Shown: positions 7,650 through 16,154 of the stretch, one piece after another
Position numbering within the stretch: the first letter of the stretch is position 1
Layout: each line of letters opens with the position of its first letter
Assembly (NCBI GenBank): GCA_948956705.1
Contig: CARCZS010000012.1
Span: forward strand, 1 to 64,000
From: an uncultured Phocaeicola sp.
Lineage (GTDB): Bacteria > Bacteroidota > Bacteroidia > Bacteroidales > Bacteroidaceae
DNA: 64,000 nt
Direction of reading: 5' to 3'
Made by a program: the position numbers and the translations under genes
The notes under the pieces: model-generated
What the model was told of the DNA's origin: nothing
Databases searched by the model: none
Seen by the model: the letters and a program-made list of their open reading frames with translations, nothing else

Positions 7650-8177
7650 GTGATTGGACTTGTTGGTTAAAGCAGTAGCAGATTATTAATTAAGAATTTA
7701 TTCTTCCGATAATAAATACTTCATACTGCAAAGTAAATGTTTTTTGTTTTAAGGGTTATAATTGTTAAAATGCAAAAATAGCCTGCATCCGCTAATCTGT
7801 CAAGGGCTGTTTTTCATAAAAAATGTTCAATTCTTTGGTATTTCTTTGGGGTTTTCTTGGTATGAAATTTCTGATAGATTATATGAAAAGTGATTTGGAG
7901 GCTATTGAAATTCTTTTAGAGTGGTGCATTAAGCGATGGGATGTTTTAAAAGTCTGGTTGGCATTTTAATGCTTTATCTTTGTAATTTGAACAAAAAGTA
8001 ATAAATAAAAGAGGTATATGGACATTCTTGTATGGAGTGGTCTTGGAAACTCCGATTATTTGGAAAAATGATGTCGTTTTCCAATATATATTTGTACTTT
8101 TGGCTGAAAAGAAAAAAAAGGTATATCCCGTGTTTATATCGGGTGTGTTTATATGTATTTTAATGGACTACGGTTTT
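7650..8177. other. Intergenic region, AT-rich, with one promoter box
   Basis: Between a minus-strand secreted protein gene and a plus-strand regulator. It holds a TATCTTTG -7 element at 7975-7982 and a 17-codon frame starting at 8018 that I do not call a gene. No RNA gene or stable repeat was recognised. Confidence 0.4.
7975..7982 (+). promoter_or_regulatory. -7 box for the Crp/Fnr-like regulator
   Basis: TATCTTTG matches the Bacteroides -7 consensus. Transcription should begin near 7990, leaving a leader of roughly 190 bases before the preferred ATG at 8178. Confidence 0.4.
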
Positions 8178-8741
8178 ATGACAAACATTATAGATAATAT
8201 GCTCTCTTTGTGTCCGGTTTCTGAAGATACGATACAAGAACTGAAAAAATGTATGATTTTATGTCGTTTCCCTAAGAAATATCAGTTAATAAAGGAGAAT
8301 ACATTTTGTAAATCAGCTTATTTCATAGAAAAAGGAATGACACGTTCTTTCTGGCTTGTAAATGGAGAAGAAATAACAACCTCCTTTTCATGGGAAGGAG
8401 GTATTGTTTTCAGTATGGACGAGTTGTACTATAATAAGCCGAGCGAGGAATTTGTGGAAACGCTTGAAGATGTAGTTGTTTACAAAATATCATTAGCTGA
8501 TTTAACCAGACTGTTTCAGACTAATATTGAATTGGCTAATTGGGGGAGGATTATTCATCAAAATGAGTACAGGCGTTTGCATCGTTCTCACAAAGAACGG
8601 CTGACTTTGCCAGCAAAGGAAAGATATGAGGAGTTTAAACAACAGTTTCCTCAGATATGCCAACGGGTGAAGTTAAGGTATATTGCATCTTATTTGGGTA
8701 TAACACTTCCCACACTTAGTCGTCTCCGAGCTAAGAAATAA
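8178..8741 (+). CDS. Crp/Fnr-family transcription regulator
   Basis: A 187-residue regulator with an N-terminal cyclic-nucleotide-binding-like beta barrel (the pattern F-P-K-K-x-L-I-x-E then A-Y-F-I-E-K-G, about residues 28-120) and a C-terminal winged helix (IASYLGITLPTLSRLR). I choose the ATG at 8178 because Bacteroidales relatives begin M-x2-I-I-x2-M-L-x3-P-V-S; the frame is open upstream to 8028 but that part is hydrophobic and unlike the family. The phosphate-binding arginine of true cAMP receptors is not evident, so the ligand is unknown. The acyltransferase gene follows after 117 bases with its own promoter box. Confidence 0.75.
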   Translation: MTNIIDNMLSLCPVSEDTIQELKKCMILCRFPKKYQLIKENTFCKSAYFIEKGMTRSFWLVNGEEITTSFSWEGGIVFSMDELYYNKPSEEFVETLEDVVVYKISLADLTRLFQTNIELANWGRIIHQNEYRRLHRSHKERLTLPAKERYEEFKQQFPQICQRVKLRYIASYLGITLPTLSRLRAKK

Positions 8742-8796
8742 TTTATGTATTGCTGATTTTTTGTCATAGGACAAATTTAAAAGCCTTTAAGTTGTG

Positions 8797-8804
8797 TAAC
8801 TTTG
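8797..8804 (+). promoter_or_regulatory. -7 box for the acyltransferase gene
   Basis: TAACTTTG lies 54 bases before the acyltransferase ATG and fits the Bacteroides consensus. The -33 element is weak. Confidence 0.45.
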
Positions 8805-8858
8805 CAGCATTATTAGTAACAATTAAAAAGAATCAATTATTAAATCTATTAATTTATT

Positions 8859-10010
8859 ATGGAAAAAATCTCTTCTGCAGCATTTACTGATACAAAGCCT
8901 CATTATGATCTTCTTGATGGATTGAGAGGAGTTGCTGCTCTTATAGTAATATGGTATCATGTATTTGAAGGTTTTGCTTTTGCTAGTGCCGGCAATATCG
9001 AAACTCTCAACCACGGATATCTTGCTGTGGATTTCTTTTTTATTCTTTCGGGGTTTGTTATCGGTTATGCGTATGATGACCGTTGGGGGAAGAATTTCAC
9101 TATGAAAGACTTTTTCAAACGCCGTTTGATCCGTCTTCATCCGATGGTAATTATGGGTGCTGTTTTGGGAGCTATTACGTTCTGTATTCAGGGTTGTGTG
9201 CAATGGGATGGAACGCATGTCGCTATTTCCATGATTATGTTGTCTTTACTTTGTACAATATTCTTTATTCCTGCCATGCCGGGTGTGGGATATGAAGTTC
9301 GTGGTAATGGTGAGATGTTTCCGTTGAACGGACCTTGCTGGTCCCTGTTTTTTGAGTATATAGGTAATATTCTTTATGCGTTGTTCATTCGTCGGTTATC
9401 TAATAAAGCATTGGCTGTGCTGGTTGTGATGCTGGGTATGGCATTAGCGTCATTCGCTGTTTTCAATGTGTCTGGTTATGGGAATATGGGAGTGGGATGG
9501 ACACTCGACGGAGTGAATTTCTTAGGTGGAACTTTGCGTATGCTTTTCCCATTTTCATTGGGTATGTTGATGTCGCGTAACTTCAAGCCTATGAAGGTGA
9601 ATGGGGCGTTTTGGATATGTACTATTATACTGATTGCGCTGTTCTCGGTTCCTTATCTGGAAGGATTGGAGCCTATTTGCATGAATGGTATTTATGAAGC
9701 TTTTTGTGTAATTGTGGTTTTTCCTTTTCTTGTGTGGCTGGGGGCGTCGGGTACTACTACGGATAAGCAGTCTACAAAGATATGCAAGTTCTTGGGAGAT
9801 ATATCCTATCCGGTTTATGTAGTACATTATCCGTTGATGTATTTGTTCTACGCATGGTTGATTGAGAATAAACTTTATACATTGGGAGAAACTTGGTATG
9901 TAGCTGTGGGTGTTTTTGTTTTGAGTGTCATTTTGGCTTGCCTGTGTCTGAAACTGTATGATGAGCCTGTAAGAAAATGGCTGACTAAGAAGTTTCTTGC
10001 TCCCCAATAA
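8859..10010 (+). CDS. Acyltransferase family 3 (OafA/YrhL-like) membrane protein
   Basis: A 383-residue polytopic membrane protein. It begins with the family signature L-D-G-L-R-G-V-A-A at about 19-27 and a conserved histidine in the first helix (Y33-H34). A second motif HGYLAVDFFFILSGF precedes an R-rich cytoplasmic loop, and about ten hydrophobic helices can be counted. Members move acetyl or other acyl groups from a cytoplasmic donor to cell-surface sugars such as O-antigen, capsule or peptidoglycan. The substrate cannot be read from the sequence and no polysaccharide genes lie beside it. It sits downstream of the Crp/Fnr-like gene, which may control it. Confidence 0.8.
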   Translation: MEKISSAAFTDTKPHYDLLDGLRGVAALIVIWYHVFEGFAFASAGNIETLNHGYLAVDFFFILSGFVIGYAYDDRWGKNFTMKDFFKRRLIRLHPMVIMGAVLGAITFCIQGCVQWDGTHVAISMIMLSLLCTIFFIPAMPGVGYEVRGNGEMFPLNGPCWSLFFEYIGNILYALFIRRLSNKALAVLVVMLGMALASFAVFNVSGYGNMGVGWTLDGVNFLGGTLRMLFPFSLGMLMSRNFKPMKVNGAFWICTIILIALFSVPYLEGLEPICMNGIYEAFCVIVVFPFLVWLGASGTTTDKQSTKICKFLGDISYPVYVVHYPLMYLFYAWLIENKLYTLGETWYVAVGVFVLSVILACLCLKLYDEPVRKWLTKKFLAPQ

Positions 10011-10101
10011 AAATACTGTATTTCTTGATTGATGTTCATTAAAAGGGCGGATACTATATAAGAAAATATTACAGCTTTGAATAACAGACAATTAGATGAA
10101 T

Positions 10102-10128
10102 GGCATCCGATCAGTAAATTCGGATGCC
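10102..10128. terminator. Hairpin between convergent genes
   Basis: ggcatccga (10102-10110) and tcggatgcc (10120-10128) form a perfect nine-base stem with a nine-base loop, between the plus-strand acyltransferase and the minus-strand Fur gene. No clear T-run follows on either side, so termination is only likely. Confidence 0.4.
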
Positions 10129-10182
10129 TGCATTGGATTATATCAACTGGGCTTTGGGGGTGATTTCCTTTTCTGGCAATAG

Positions 10183-10608
10183 TTACACATGCTGATGAGA
10201 GCATTCCGAACATAGACCTTTCAGGACATAATTGATACTTTGTACGGTGAATCCGGGAGGTAGTGTCACGATGGGCACGTGGATACTTTTCATACAAAAC
10301 GTGCGGTGACAGTTCTCACAGTAGAAGTGAGTGTGGAGGTCGTCTACCTCACAATTGCAATCATTGCTGCAAACTGCATATTTTAACGATCCTGTACCGT
10401 CATCAATGCCATGAATCAGATGATGGGCTAAAAAAAGGGTTATGGTGCGGTAGATGGTTGATTTGTCTACCGTATCCAATTCGTTTTCCAAATCCAACAG
10501 TGAAAATGCTTCTTTGTGCTGCATCATGGTTTTTAGAATAAGCAGACGTATGGCTGTCGGTTTGATTTCCCGCTGTTCCAGTTTTTTTAAATAGATTGTT
10601 TCATTCAT
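10183..10608 (-). CDS. Fur-family metal-responsive regulator (Zur-like)
   Basis: A 141-residue Fur-type repressor. Residues 15-75 form the winged helix with VDKSTIYRTITLF as recognition region. The C-terminal metal/dimer part shows H-T-H (92-94), C-E-N-C (97-100) and C133-x2-C136, the classical structural zinc site of two CxxC pairs. It lies 13 bases downstream of a P1B metal ATPase gene in the same direction, so the two are probably one operon and the regulator likely responds to the metal exported. The metal (zinc most likely) is inferred from context. Fur or PerR are alternatives. Confidence 0.8.
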   Translation of the reverse strand: MNETIYLKKLEQREIKPTAIRLLILKTMMQHKEAFSLLDLENELDTVDKSTIYRTITLFLAHHLIHGIDDGTGSLKYAVCSNDCNCEVDDLHTHFYCENCHRTFCMKSIHVPIVTLPPGFTVQSINYVLKGLCSECSHQHV

Positions 10609-10621
10609 AGGTCAAATCATT

Positions 10622-12340
10622 TTATTCTTTCCATTTCTGTATTCTCATTGCATTAAAAATGGCGAGTAAAGCTACGCCTACATCTGCAAATATGGCTTCC
10701 CACATAGTGGCCATTCCGCCGGCTCCCAATAGCAATACTAACAATTTCACTCCGAATGCCATTGATATATTTTGCCATACGATGCGATGGGTCTGTTTCC
10801 CTATTTTTATAGCTTCCGCCACTTTACTGGGTTGGTCTGTTTGTATCACTACATCCGCAGTTTCTATAGCAGCGTCACATCCTAGGCCACCCATGGCAAT
10901 CCCAACATCGCTGAGTGCCAGTACGGGAGTATCATTGATACCGTCTCCTACAAAAGCTACACGATTTTCAGAATTTGCTTTTAATTGTTCTAAATGTGCT
11001 ACCTTACCTTCGGGTAGTAAATCGCCGAAAGCCTGTGTGACACCTATCTTTTCGGCTAAATTAGAAACAATTGTCTGTTTGTCTCCCGATAATATTTGAA
11101 TATTATTAATATTTAAGTCTTTCAGTTCGCGGATGGCTTGTACAGCATCTGGTTTTGGTGTATCCGCCAATGAAAGATATCCCAAATATTTGTTTTCCAT
11201 TGCACATAACACGATTGTTTCTGTCATGTCGCTGATTTCATAGGGAAAAGAGATGCCGTATTTTGATAATAACCGTGCATTTCCTACATATACTTCTTTA
11301 CCGTTTGTTACGGCTTTTATTCCATATCCGGCAAATTCGGTTATTTTCAGTGACGAGTTAAGGGATATACTTTGTTCTTCTGCATATTTGACAATGGCTT
11401 TTGCGATAGGATGATTGCTGAAACTCTCTATAGAGGCGATAAGTTGAAGCAGTTCTTTTTGCGAAACACCTTCGGCTGCCGATATTGCCTGGACACTGAA
11501 TACACCTTGGGTGAGTGTTCCGGTTTTATCGAATACTACGGTGTTTATTTGGGTTATGGCATCTAGATAATTACCCCCTTTGAAAAGAATCCCTTTGTGA
11601 GATGCGGCACCAATACCTCCAAAGTATCCTAATGGAATGCTGACCACTAATGCGCAAGGACATGATATGACTAGGAATACTAAAGCCCGATAGAACCAAT
11701 CATCAAAAACAAAAATGAATTCAGGTTTTATCAGAGAGTATAAATAGGGGAGTATGACAACTAGTATCGCCAGTCCTGTCACTATCGGTGTATAAATTCG
11801 TGCAAAACGGCGGATAAATAATTCGGCAGGGGCTTTTCTTTCTGCTGCATCTTGTACTAAAGTGAGGATACGTGCTAACGTACTTTGATCATACGGTTTG
11901 TTTACTTTGATTCGTACCACCTTATCTGAAGCGATCATTCCTGCTAAAACTTCTTCTTGTTTATATAGAGTCCGGGGAACACTTTCTCCGGTTAGGGCGG
12001 CCGTATTAAATGAAGCGGAATCTTCCAGCAAAAATCCGTCTAGAGGTACTTTTTCTCCAACTTTTACTTCAATGGTTTCTCCTGGCTGTACTTTTTCCGG
12101 TACTGTTATTTTATATGTGTTGTTATATATTACAGTGGCTGTTTCGGGACGTACATCCAATAATGCTTTGATGTCGCTGCGTGCTTTGTGTACAGCTTTG
12201 TGTTGGAACCATTCACCTATGAGATAGAACAGAATAACGGCAATACCTTCCCAGTATTCTCCTAGATAGAATGCTCCTGATACAGCTATTCCCATTAAAG
12301 TGAATTCATTGAAAACTGATTCTAATTTTATTTTTTTCAT
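10622..12340 (-). CDS. P1B-type heavy-metal transporting ATPase (Zn/Cd-like), short N-terminus
   Basis: A 572-residue cation pump with TGES at 117-120, the metal-transport CPC motif at 227-229, the phosphorylation site DKTGT at 271-275, an S-N-H-P motif in the nucleotide-binding domain and GDGIND near 488. This is the ZntA/CadA/ZosA subfamily, which expels Zn2+, Cd2+ or related ions through the inner membrane. It lacks an N-terminal metal-binding domain (no GMxCxxC) and starts in or near what is usually the third helix, so one or two leading helices may be missing. No upstream in-frame extension is visible, and a promoter box lies just before the start. It shares an operon with the Fur-like regulator. 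Confidence 0.85.
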   Translation of the reverse strand: MKKIKLESVFNEFTLMGIAVSGAFYLGEYWEGIAVILFYLIGEWFQHKAVHKARSDIKALLDVRPETATVIYNNTYKITVPEKVQPGETIEVKVGEKVPLDGFLLEDSASFNTAALTGESVPRTLYKQEEVLAGMIASDKVVRIKVNKPYDQSTLARILTLVQDAAERKAPAELFIRRFARIYTPIVTGLAILVVILPYLYSLIKPEFIFVFDDWFYRALVFLVISCPCALVVSIPLGYFGGIGAASHKGILFKGGNYLDAITQINTVVFDKTGTLTQGVFSVQAISAAEGVSQKELLQLIASIESFSNHPIAKAIVKYAEEQSISLNSSLKITEFAGYGIKAVTNGKEVYVGNARLLSKYGISFPYEISDMTETIVLCAMENKYLGYLSLADTPKPDAVQAIRELKDLNINNIQILSGDKQTIVSNLAEKIGVTQAFGDLLPEGKVAHLEQLKANSENRVAFVGDGINDTPVLALSDVGIAMGGLGCDAAIETADVVIQTDQPSKVAEAIKIGKQTHRIVWQNISMAFGVKLLVLLLGAGGMATMWEAIFADVGVALLAIFNAMRIQKWKE

Positions 12341-12362
12341 TGTTTCTTTTTATTTATGACAA

Positions 12363-12370
12363 CAAAGATA
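12363..12370 (-). promoter_or_regulatory. -7 box of the metal ATPase/Fur operon
   Basis: The minus strand reads TATCTTTG, a full match to the Bacteroides -7 element, 22 bases upstream of the ATPase ATG. It supports the short N-terminus of that ATPase as real. Confidence 0.5.
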
Positions 12371-12437
12371 GCGGAAAGAAGATGCAACTAAATTGCAAAT
12401 TATATTGTACCTTTACATCGGGTAATTTTTTATATAC

Positions 12438-13256
12438 ATGAAAAAACGATATTGGGCTTTTTTGATAGGAAGCTGGTGTTTGTCTGTAGGAATGCAGGCA
12501 GCTAAGGTGGATACTTTGTCGGTACATAGCGATGCAATGAATAAAGAGGTTCAGGTAATTACCATCTGTCCGGATAAAGCCATGGCAGGTGAAAAATGTC
12601 CCGTACTTTATCTGCTTCACGGATATGGGGGCAATGCGGGAACATGGCTCGGGATAAAACCGGAATTACCTCGGATAGCTGATAAGGAAGGAATCATTTT
12701 TGTTTGTCCGGACGGGAAGAACAGTTGGTATTGGGACAGCCCTTTGAACAAGGAGTACCGTTATGAAACATTCGTGTCAAAAGAATTGGTGAACTATATT
12801 GATAAGAATTTTACTACGAAAGCGGAGAGAGGGGGACGTGCTGTCACCGGGTTAAGTATGGGTGGTCATGGAAGTTTATGGTTATCCATCCGTCATAAAG
12901 ATGTCTTTGGAGGAGGAGGTAGTATGAGTGGAGGTTTAGATATCCGTCCGTTTCCCAATAATTGGGAGATGAAGAAGCAATTAGGTGAAGAAGCGAGCAA
13001 CAAGCAGAGATGGGACGAACATACGGTAATTAATCAGTTGGATAAGATAAAGAATGGTGATTTGGCTGTTATAATAGATTGCGGTTGTGATGATTTTTTT
13101 CTGGAAGTGAATAAGGCTGTACACGAAAAACTGTTGAAGAAGAAAATAAATCATGACTTTATCATCCGTCCGGGTGGGCATACAGGCAGGTATTGGAATA
13201 ATGCCATAGACTATCAAATACTATTTTTCAGTAAGTTCTTTAATAAATCGAAATAA
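12438..13256 (+). CDS. Secreted esterase (esterase D / FrmB-like alpha/beta hydrolase)
   Basis: A 272-residue alpha/beta hydrolase with a signal peptide (residues 1-22, ending near VGMQAA). The nucleophile sits in GLSMGG with S140. The acid is D218 or D219 in a D-C-G-C-D-D segment and the histidine is H248 in GGHTGRYW, so the triad is complete. The HGYGG stretch near 61-65 forms the oxyanion hole. The family includes S-formylglutathione hydrolases and secreted feruloyl or acetyl-xylan esterases. The signal peptide points to the periplasm and so to carbohydrate or ester cleavage, but no polysaccharide locus is adjacent. The next gene starts four bases downstream. Confidence 0.8.
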   Translation: MKKRYWAFLIGSWCLSVGMQAAKVDTLSVHSDAMNKEVQVITICPDKAMAGEKCPVLYLLHGYGGNAGTWLGIKPELPRIADKEGIIFVCPDGKNSWYWDSPLNKEYRYETFVSKELVNYIDKNFTTKAERGGRAVTGLSMGGHGSLWLSIRHKDVFGGGGSMSGGLDIRPFPNNWEMKKQLGEEASNKQRWDEHTVINQLDKIKNGDLAVIIDCGCDDFFLEVNKAVHEKLLKKKINHDFIIRPGGHTGRYWNNAIDYQILFFSKFFNKSK

Positions 13257-13260
13257 TAAA

Positions 13261-14019
13261 ATGGATAAGATTGTTTTTATCACAGGAGCTTCCAGCGGTA
13301 TCGGTGCCGGATGCGCTCGCAAGTTTGCTTCACAGGGAGCAAGTTTGATTTTAAATGCCCGTAACGTAAATAAACTGAGTGCATTGAAAGAAGAATTAGA
13401 AAAGCAATATGGTGCGAAAATATATTTGCTTCCTTTTGACGTGCGCGACCGTAAAGCGGCAACGTCTGCTTTGGAATCATTGCCCAAGGAATGGCAATCC
13501 ATTGATATATTGGTGAATAATGCTGGGTTGGTTATCGGTACGGATAAAGAACAGGAAGGCAGTCTGGATGAGTGGGATATTGTCATAGATACTAATATTA
13601 AGGCTTTGCTGGCAATGACACGCCTGATCGTACCGGGAATGGTGGAACGTAAACGAGGACATATTATTAATATTGGTTCTATTGCCGGAGATGCTGCTTA
13701 TCCGGGAGGTAGTGTGTATTGTGCTACAAAGGCTGCTGTGAAAGCTTTATCGGATGGACTGCGTATAGATTTAGTTGATACTCCATTGAGAGTGACTAAT
13801 ATCAAACCGGGGCTGGTGGAAACAAATTTTTCAGTTGTTCGTTTCCGGGGAGATAAGGAAAAGGCGGATAATGTATATAAAGGCATTCGTCCATTGACGG
13901 GAGATGATATTGCGGAAACGGTTTATTTTGCAGCTTCCGTACCGGAATATATGCAGATTGCAGAAATGTTGGTTATGCCTACTAATCAAGCTACAGGGAC
14001 AATTGTTTCACGTAAATAA
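13261..14019 (+). CDS. Short-chain dehydrogenase/reductase (YdfG-like)
   Basis: A 252-residue classical SDR: cofactor loop TGASSGIG at 8-15, NNAG at 86-89, catalytic S140, and Y153-x3-K157. Length and motifs match serine/3-hydroxy acid dehydrogenases such as E. coli YdfG, which use NADP+. An arginine pattern after beta-2 (NARNV) is compatible with NADP. It lies four bases after the esterase stop, so the two are one transcript. Whether the products act in one pathway is unclear, because one is secreted and the other cytoplasmic. Confidence 0.85.
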   Translation: MDKIVFITGASSGIGAGCARKFASQGASLILNARNVNKLSALKEELEKQYGAKIYLLPFDVRDRKAATSALESLPKEWQSIDILVNNAGLVIGTDKEQEGSLDEWDIVIDTNIKALLAMTRLIVPGMVERKRGHIINIGSIAGDAAYPGGSVYCATKAAVKALSDGLRIDLVDTPLRVTNIKPGLVETNFSVVRFRGDKEKADNVYKGIRPLTGDDIAETVYFAASVPEYMQIAEMLVMPTNQATGTIVSRK

Positions 14020-14042
14020 AAGAGGTGGACAGAGATATAAAT

Positions 14043-14075
14043 AAAGGCGGCCCTTTAATAAAAGCCGCCTTTATT
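14043..14075 (+). terminator. Terminator after the esterase-dehydrogenase operon
   Basis: aaaggcggc pairs with gccgccttt across an A-rich loop, and a T-rich stretch follows on the plus strand. Confidence 0.65.
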
Positions 14076-14114
14076 CTTACTTTCTCATTTTACCTTCTTA
14101 CCTTAAAAAAACAA

Positions 14115-14363
14115 TTATAATTCAATAATCAATGATTGACGTGCACCGACTGTCATATTTTTGGTAAGGTCAATTTTTTTGCCACTGATAAGTTCTTTAC
14201 CGCTTTTTGAATCATTTGTCATTATGCGGTAGTGGTCATTTGCCACCACTTGTTCGGCATCGGTGCTGTTTAGGACAATGAGTTCAGTTTTCCCAGAATT
14301 AGTACGTGCGTACATATATATTCCGTGTTGGGGAATATGGTACTTAACTGTTTTCTTTTCCAT
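14115..14363 (-). CDS. Stand-alone alpha-amylase C-terminal domain (cyclomaltodextrinase_C-like)
   Basis: An 82-residue product whose pattern H-I-P-Q-H-G-I-Y-M-Y-A-R-T, then K-T-E-L-I-V-L-N-S and R-x-S-L-I-I-E-L resembles the small beta domain that closes GH13 neopullulanases/cyclomaltodextrinases of Bacteroides. The catalytic barrel is absent. The ATG is clean and the frame intact, so it is either a free-standing domain gene or the remnant of a lost amylase. The upstream 150 bases hold nothing like a GH13 barrel. Its role, if any, may be to bind glucans; this is inference. Confidence 0.5.
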   Translation of the reverse strand: MEKKTVKYHIPQHGIYMYARTNSGKTELIVLNSTDAEQVVANDHYRIMTNDSKSGKELISGKKIDLTKNMTVGARQSLIIEL

Positions 14364-14479
14364 CTTCGTTTAATTTAGTTTGGTTTTACGGCGGCAAATT
14401 TATATGTTTTTCAGCATATCTTATATAACTAATCGTTCAAAAATCATAATAAATCATTCATTTCTTAATCTATATCAAT

Positions 14480-14520
14480 AAAAAATCCTCTTCCACATAT
14501 TAGTTGAAGAGGATTTTATT
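14480..14520. terminator. Terminator at the end of the methylmalonyl-CoA decarboxylase operon
   Basis: aaaatcctcttc (14482-14493) pairs perfectly with gaagaggatttt (14506-14517), with T-runs on both strands. It lies just beyond the mmdB stop. Confidence 0.75.
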
Positions 14521-14537
14521 TATTGTTGTTCAATGAA

Positions 14538-15707
14538 TTACATCAAGAACCCAAGTAAAATACCGGCAGCTACGGCAGAACCGATTACACCGGCTACGTT
14601 GGGACCCATGGCATGCATCAGCAAGTAGTTGGTAGGATCATATTCCAGACCGATAACCTGAGAGATACGTGCCGAGTCAGGAACAGCAGATACACCGGCA
14701 TTACCGATAAGCGGATTGATTTTGTTATCCTTACCTAATACCAAGTTGAATATCTTTACGAAGATAACTCCCGAAGCGGTAGCAATGATGAATGACAATG
14801 CACCCAGCGCGAAAATCAAAATCGAATCAATAGTAAGGAATTCTGAAGCTTGTGTGGAAGCACCTACTGTCAATCCTAATAAGATGGTAATGGTATCAAT
14901 CAGCGGACCGCGGGCAGTTTCTGCCAAGCGACGGGTTACACCGCTTTCTTTCAATAAGTTACCAAAGAAAAGCATACCCAATAGAGGCAGACCCGACGGA
15001 ACCAGAAAACAAGTAAGCAACAAACCAATGATAGGGAACATTACTTTTTCTGTATGAGAAACGACGCGTGGTGGTTTCATACGGATCAAACGTTCGTGCT
15101 TGGTAGTGAGCAGACGCATGATAGGTGGCTGGATAACCGGTACCAATGCCATGTATGAATAGGCAGATACCGCAATAGCTCCCATCAGGTTAGGCGCCAG
15201 TTTGGATGAAAGGAAGATTGCTGTCGGACCATCCGCACCACCGATGATGCCGATAGCACCAGCCTGCATCGGATCAAAGCCCATTGCCAATGCAATCATG
15301 TATGCACCGAAAATACCAAACTGTGCGGCAGCACCAATCAACATCAGTTTAGGATTTGAAATCAATGCCGAGAAATCCGTCATTGCACCGATACCTAAAA
15401 AGATAAGTGGTGGATACCATCCGGAGGTAACTCCTTGATATAAAATATTAAGAACAGAACCTTCCTCATAGATGCCGACTTTCAGTCCGGCTTCCATGTT
15501 GAAAGGAATATTACCGATCAAGATACCGAAACCGATAGGAATGAGCAACATCGGCTCAAATTCCTTGGCCACGGCAAGGTATATGAAGAATAAACCTATC
15601 AGGATCATTACGATATGACCAACAGTAGCATTGGCAAAACCCGTATATGTCCAAAAGTCAGCTAGGTTATTCCCTAAAAAGTTGATAAATTCTCCCATAT
15701 TATTCAA
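14538..15707 (-). CDS. mmdB: Methylmalonyl-CoA decarboxylase beta subunit, Na+ pump (OadB/MmdB family)
   Basis: The membrane subunit that decarboxylates carboxybiotin and couples this to Na+ export. The 389-residue protein has about nine to eleven hydrophobic helices. It holds the two signatures of the family: GGADGPTAIF near residue 160, with the Asp essential for Na+/proton coupling, and NPLIGNAGVSAVPDSAR near the C-terminus. It overlaps the biotin carrier gene by eight bases, so translation is coupled, and it is the last gene of the operon. Oxaloacetate decarboxylase beta subunits look the same; the neighbouring epimerase and carboxyltransferase make methylmalonyl-CoA the likely substrate. 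Confidence 0.9.
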   Translation of the reverse strand: MNNMGEFINFLGNNLADFWTYTGFANATVGHIVMILIGLFFIYLAVAKEFEPMLLIPIGFGILIGNIPFNMEAGLKVGIYEEGSVLNILYQGVTSGWYPPLIFLGIGAMTDFSALISNPKLMLIGAAAQFGIFGAYMIALAMGFDPMQAGAIGIIGGADGPTAIFLSSKLAPNLMGAIAVSAYSYMALVPVIQPPIMRLLTTKHERLIRMKPPRVVSHTEKVMFPIIGLLLTCFLVPSGLPLLGMLFFGNLLKESGVTRRLAETARGPLIDTITILLGLTVGASTQASEFLTIDSILIFALGALSFIIATASGVIFVKIFNLVLGKDNKINPLIGNAGVSAVPDSARISQVIGLEYDPTNYLLMHAMGPNVAGVIGSAVAAGILLGFLM

Positions 15708-16134
15708 TAATTACAAGGTCAGTACCTTCGAGAACGGATTCTCCTTTACTTACATTGATTGCGGTGATCTTGCCGTCTTTGTCTGCATTGATGTTATTTT
15801 CCATCTTCATAGCTTCAAGGATAATGATGGTTTGCCCCTTTTTTACGGTATCACCCACATTTACCTTGATATCAAGGATTACTCCCGGCAACGGAGATTT
15901 AACGCCCGATTTACCTGTAGAAGTTGCAGCAGGCTTTACTACTGTAGCTGGTGCCGGAGCAGGGCTGGTTGATACAGGACGAACTACCGGTTTCACTACA
16001 GCTTTCGGAGCTTTTTCCATTTCCACTTTGTAAGGAGTACCGTTCACTTCAACATGAGCGATATTGTCTTCTATATCTCCAATGGCAACTTTGTATACGT
16101 TACCGTTGATCTTATATTTATATTCTTTCATCAT
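15700..16134 (-). CDS. mmdC: Biotin carboxyl carrier subunit (MmdC-like)
   Basis: A 144-residue biotin carrier. The C-terminal biotinyl domain (about 78-144) has the site E-A-M-K-M at 107-111, so K110 carries biotin. A Pro/Ala/Val-rich linker (about 42-75) joins it to an N-terminal part (1-40) that probably docks to the other subunits. The length and linker fit gamma-type carriers of sodium pump decarboxylases, not the AccB of fatty-acid synthesis. It lies between the OadG-like gene (20 bases upstream) and mmdB. Confidence 0.85.
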   Translation of the reverse strand: MMKEYKYKINGNVYKVAIGDIEDNIAHVEVNGTPYKVEMEKAPKAVVKPVVRPVSTSPAPAPATVVKPAATSTGKSGVKSPLPGVILDIKVNVGDTVKKGQTIIILEAMKMENNINADKDGKITAINVSKGESVLEGTDLVIIE

Positions 16135-16154
16135 TTTATCTTTTTATTGGTGAC

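Noticed and set aside
8018..8071. A 17-codon leader frame before the Crp/Fnr-like regulator
   Set aside because: It has a reasonable purine-rich site but no supporting signal, and short frames of this length arise by chance.
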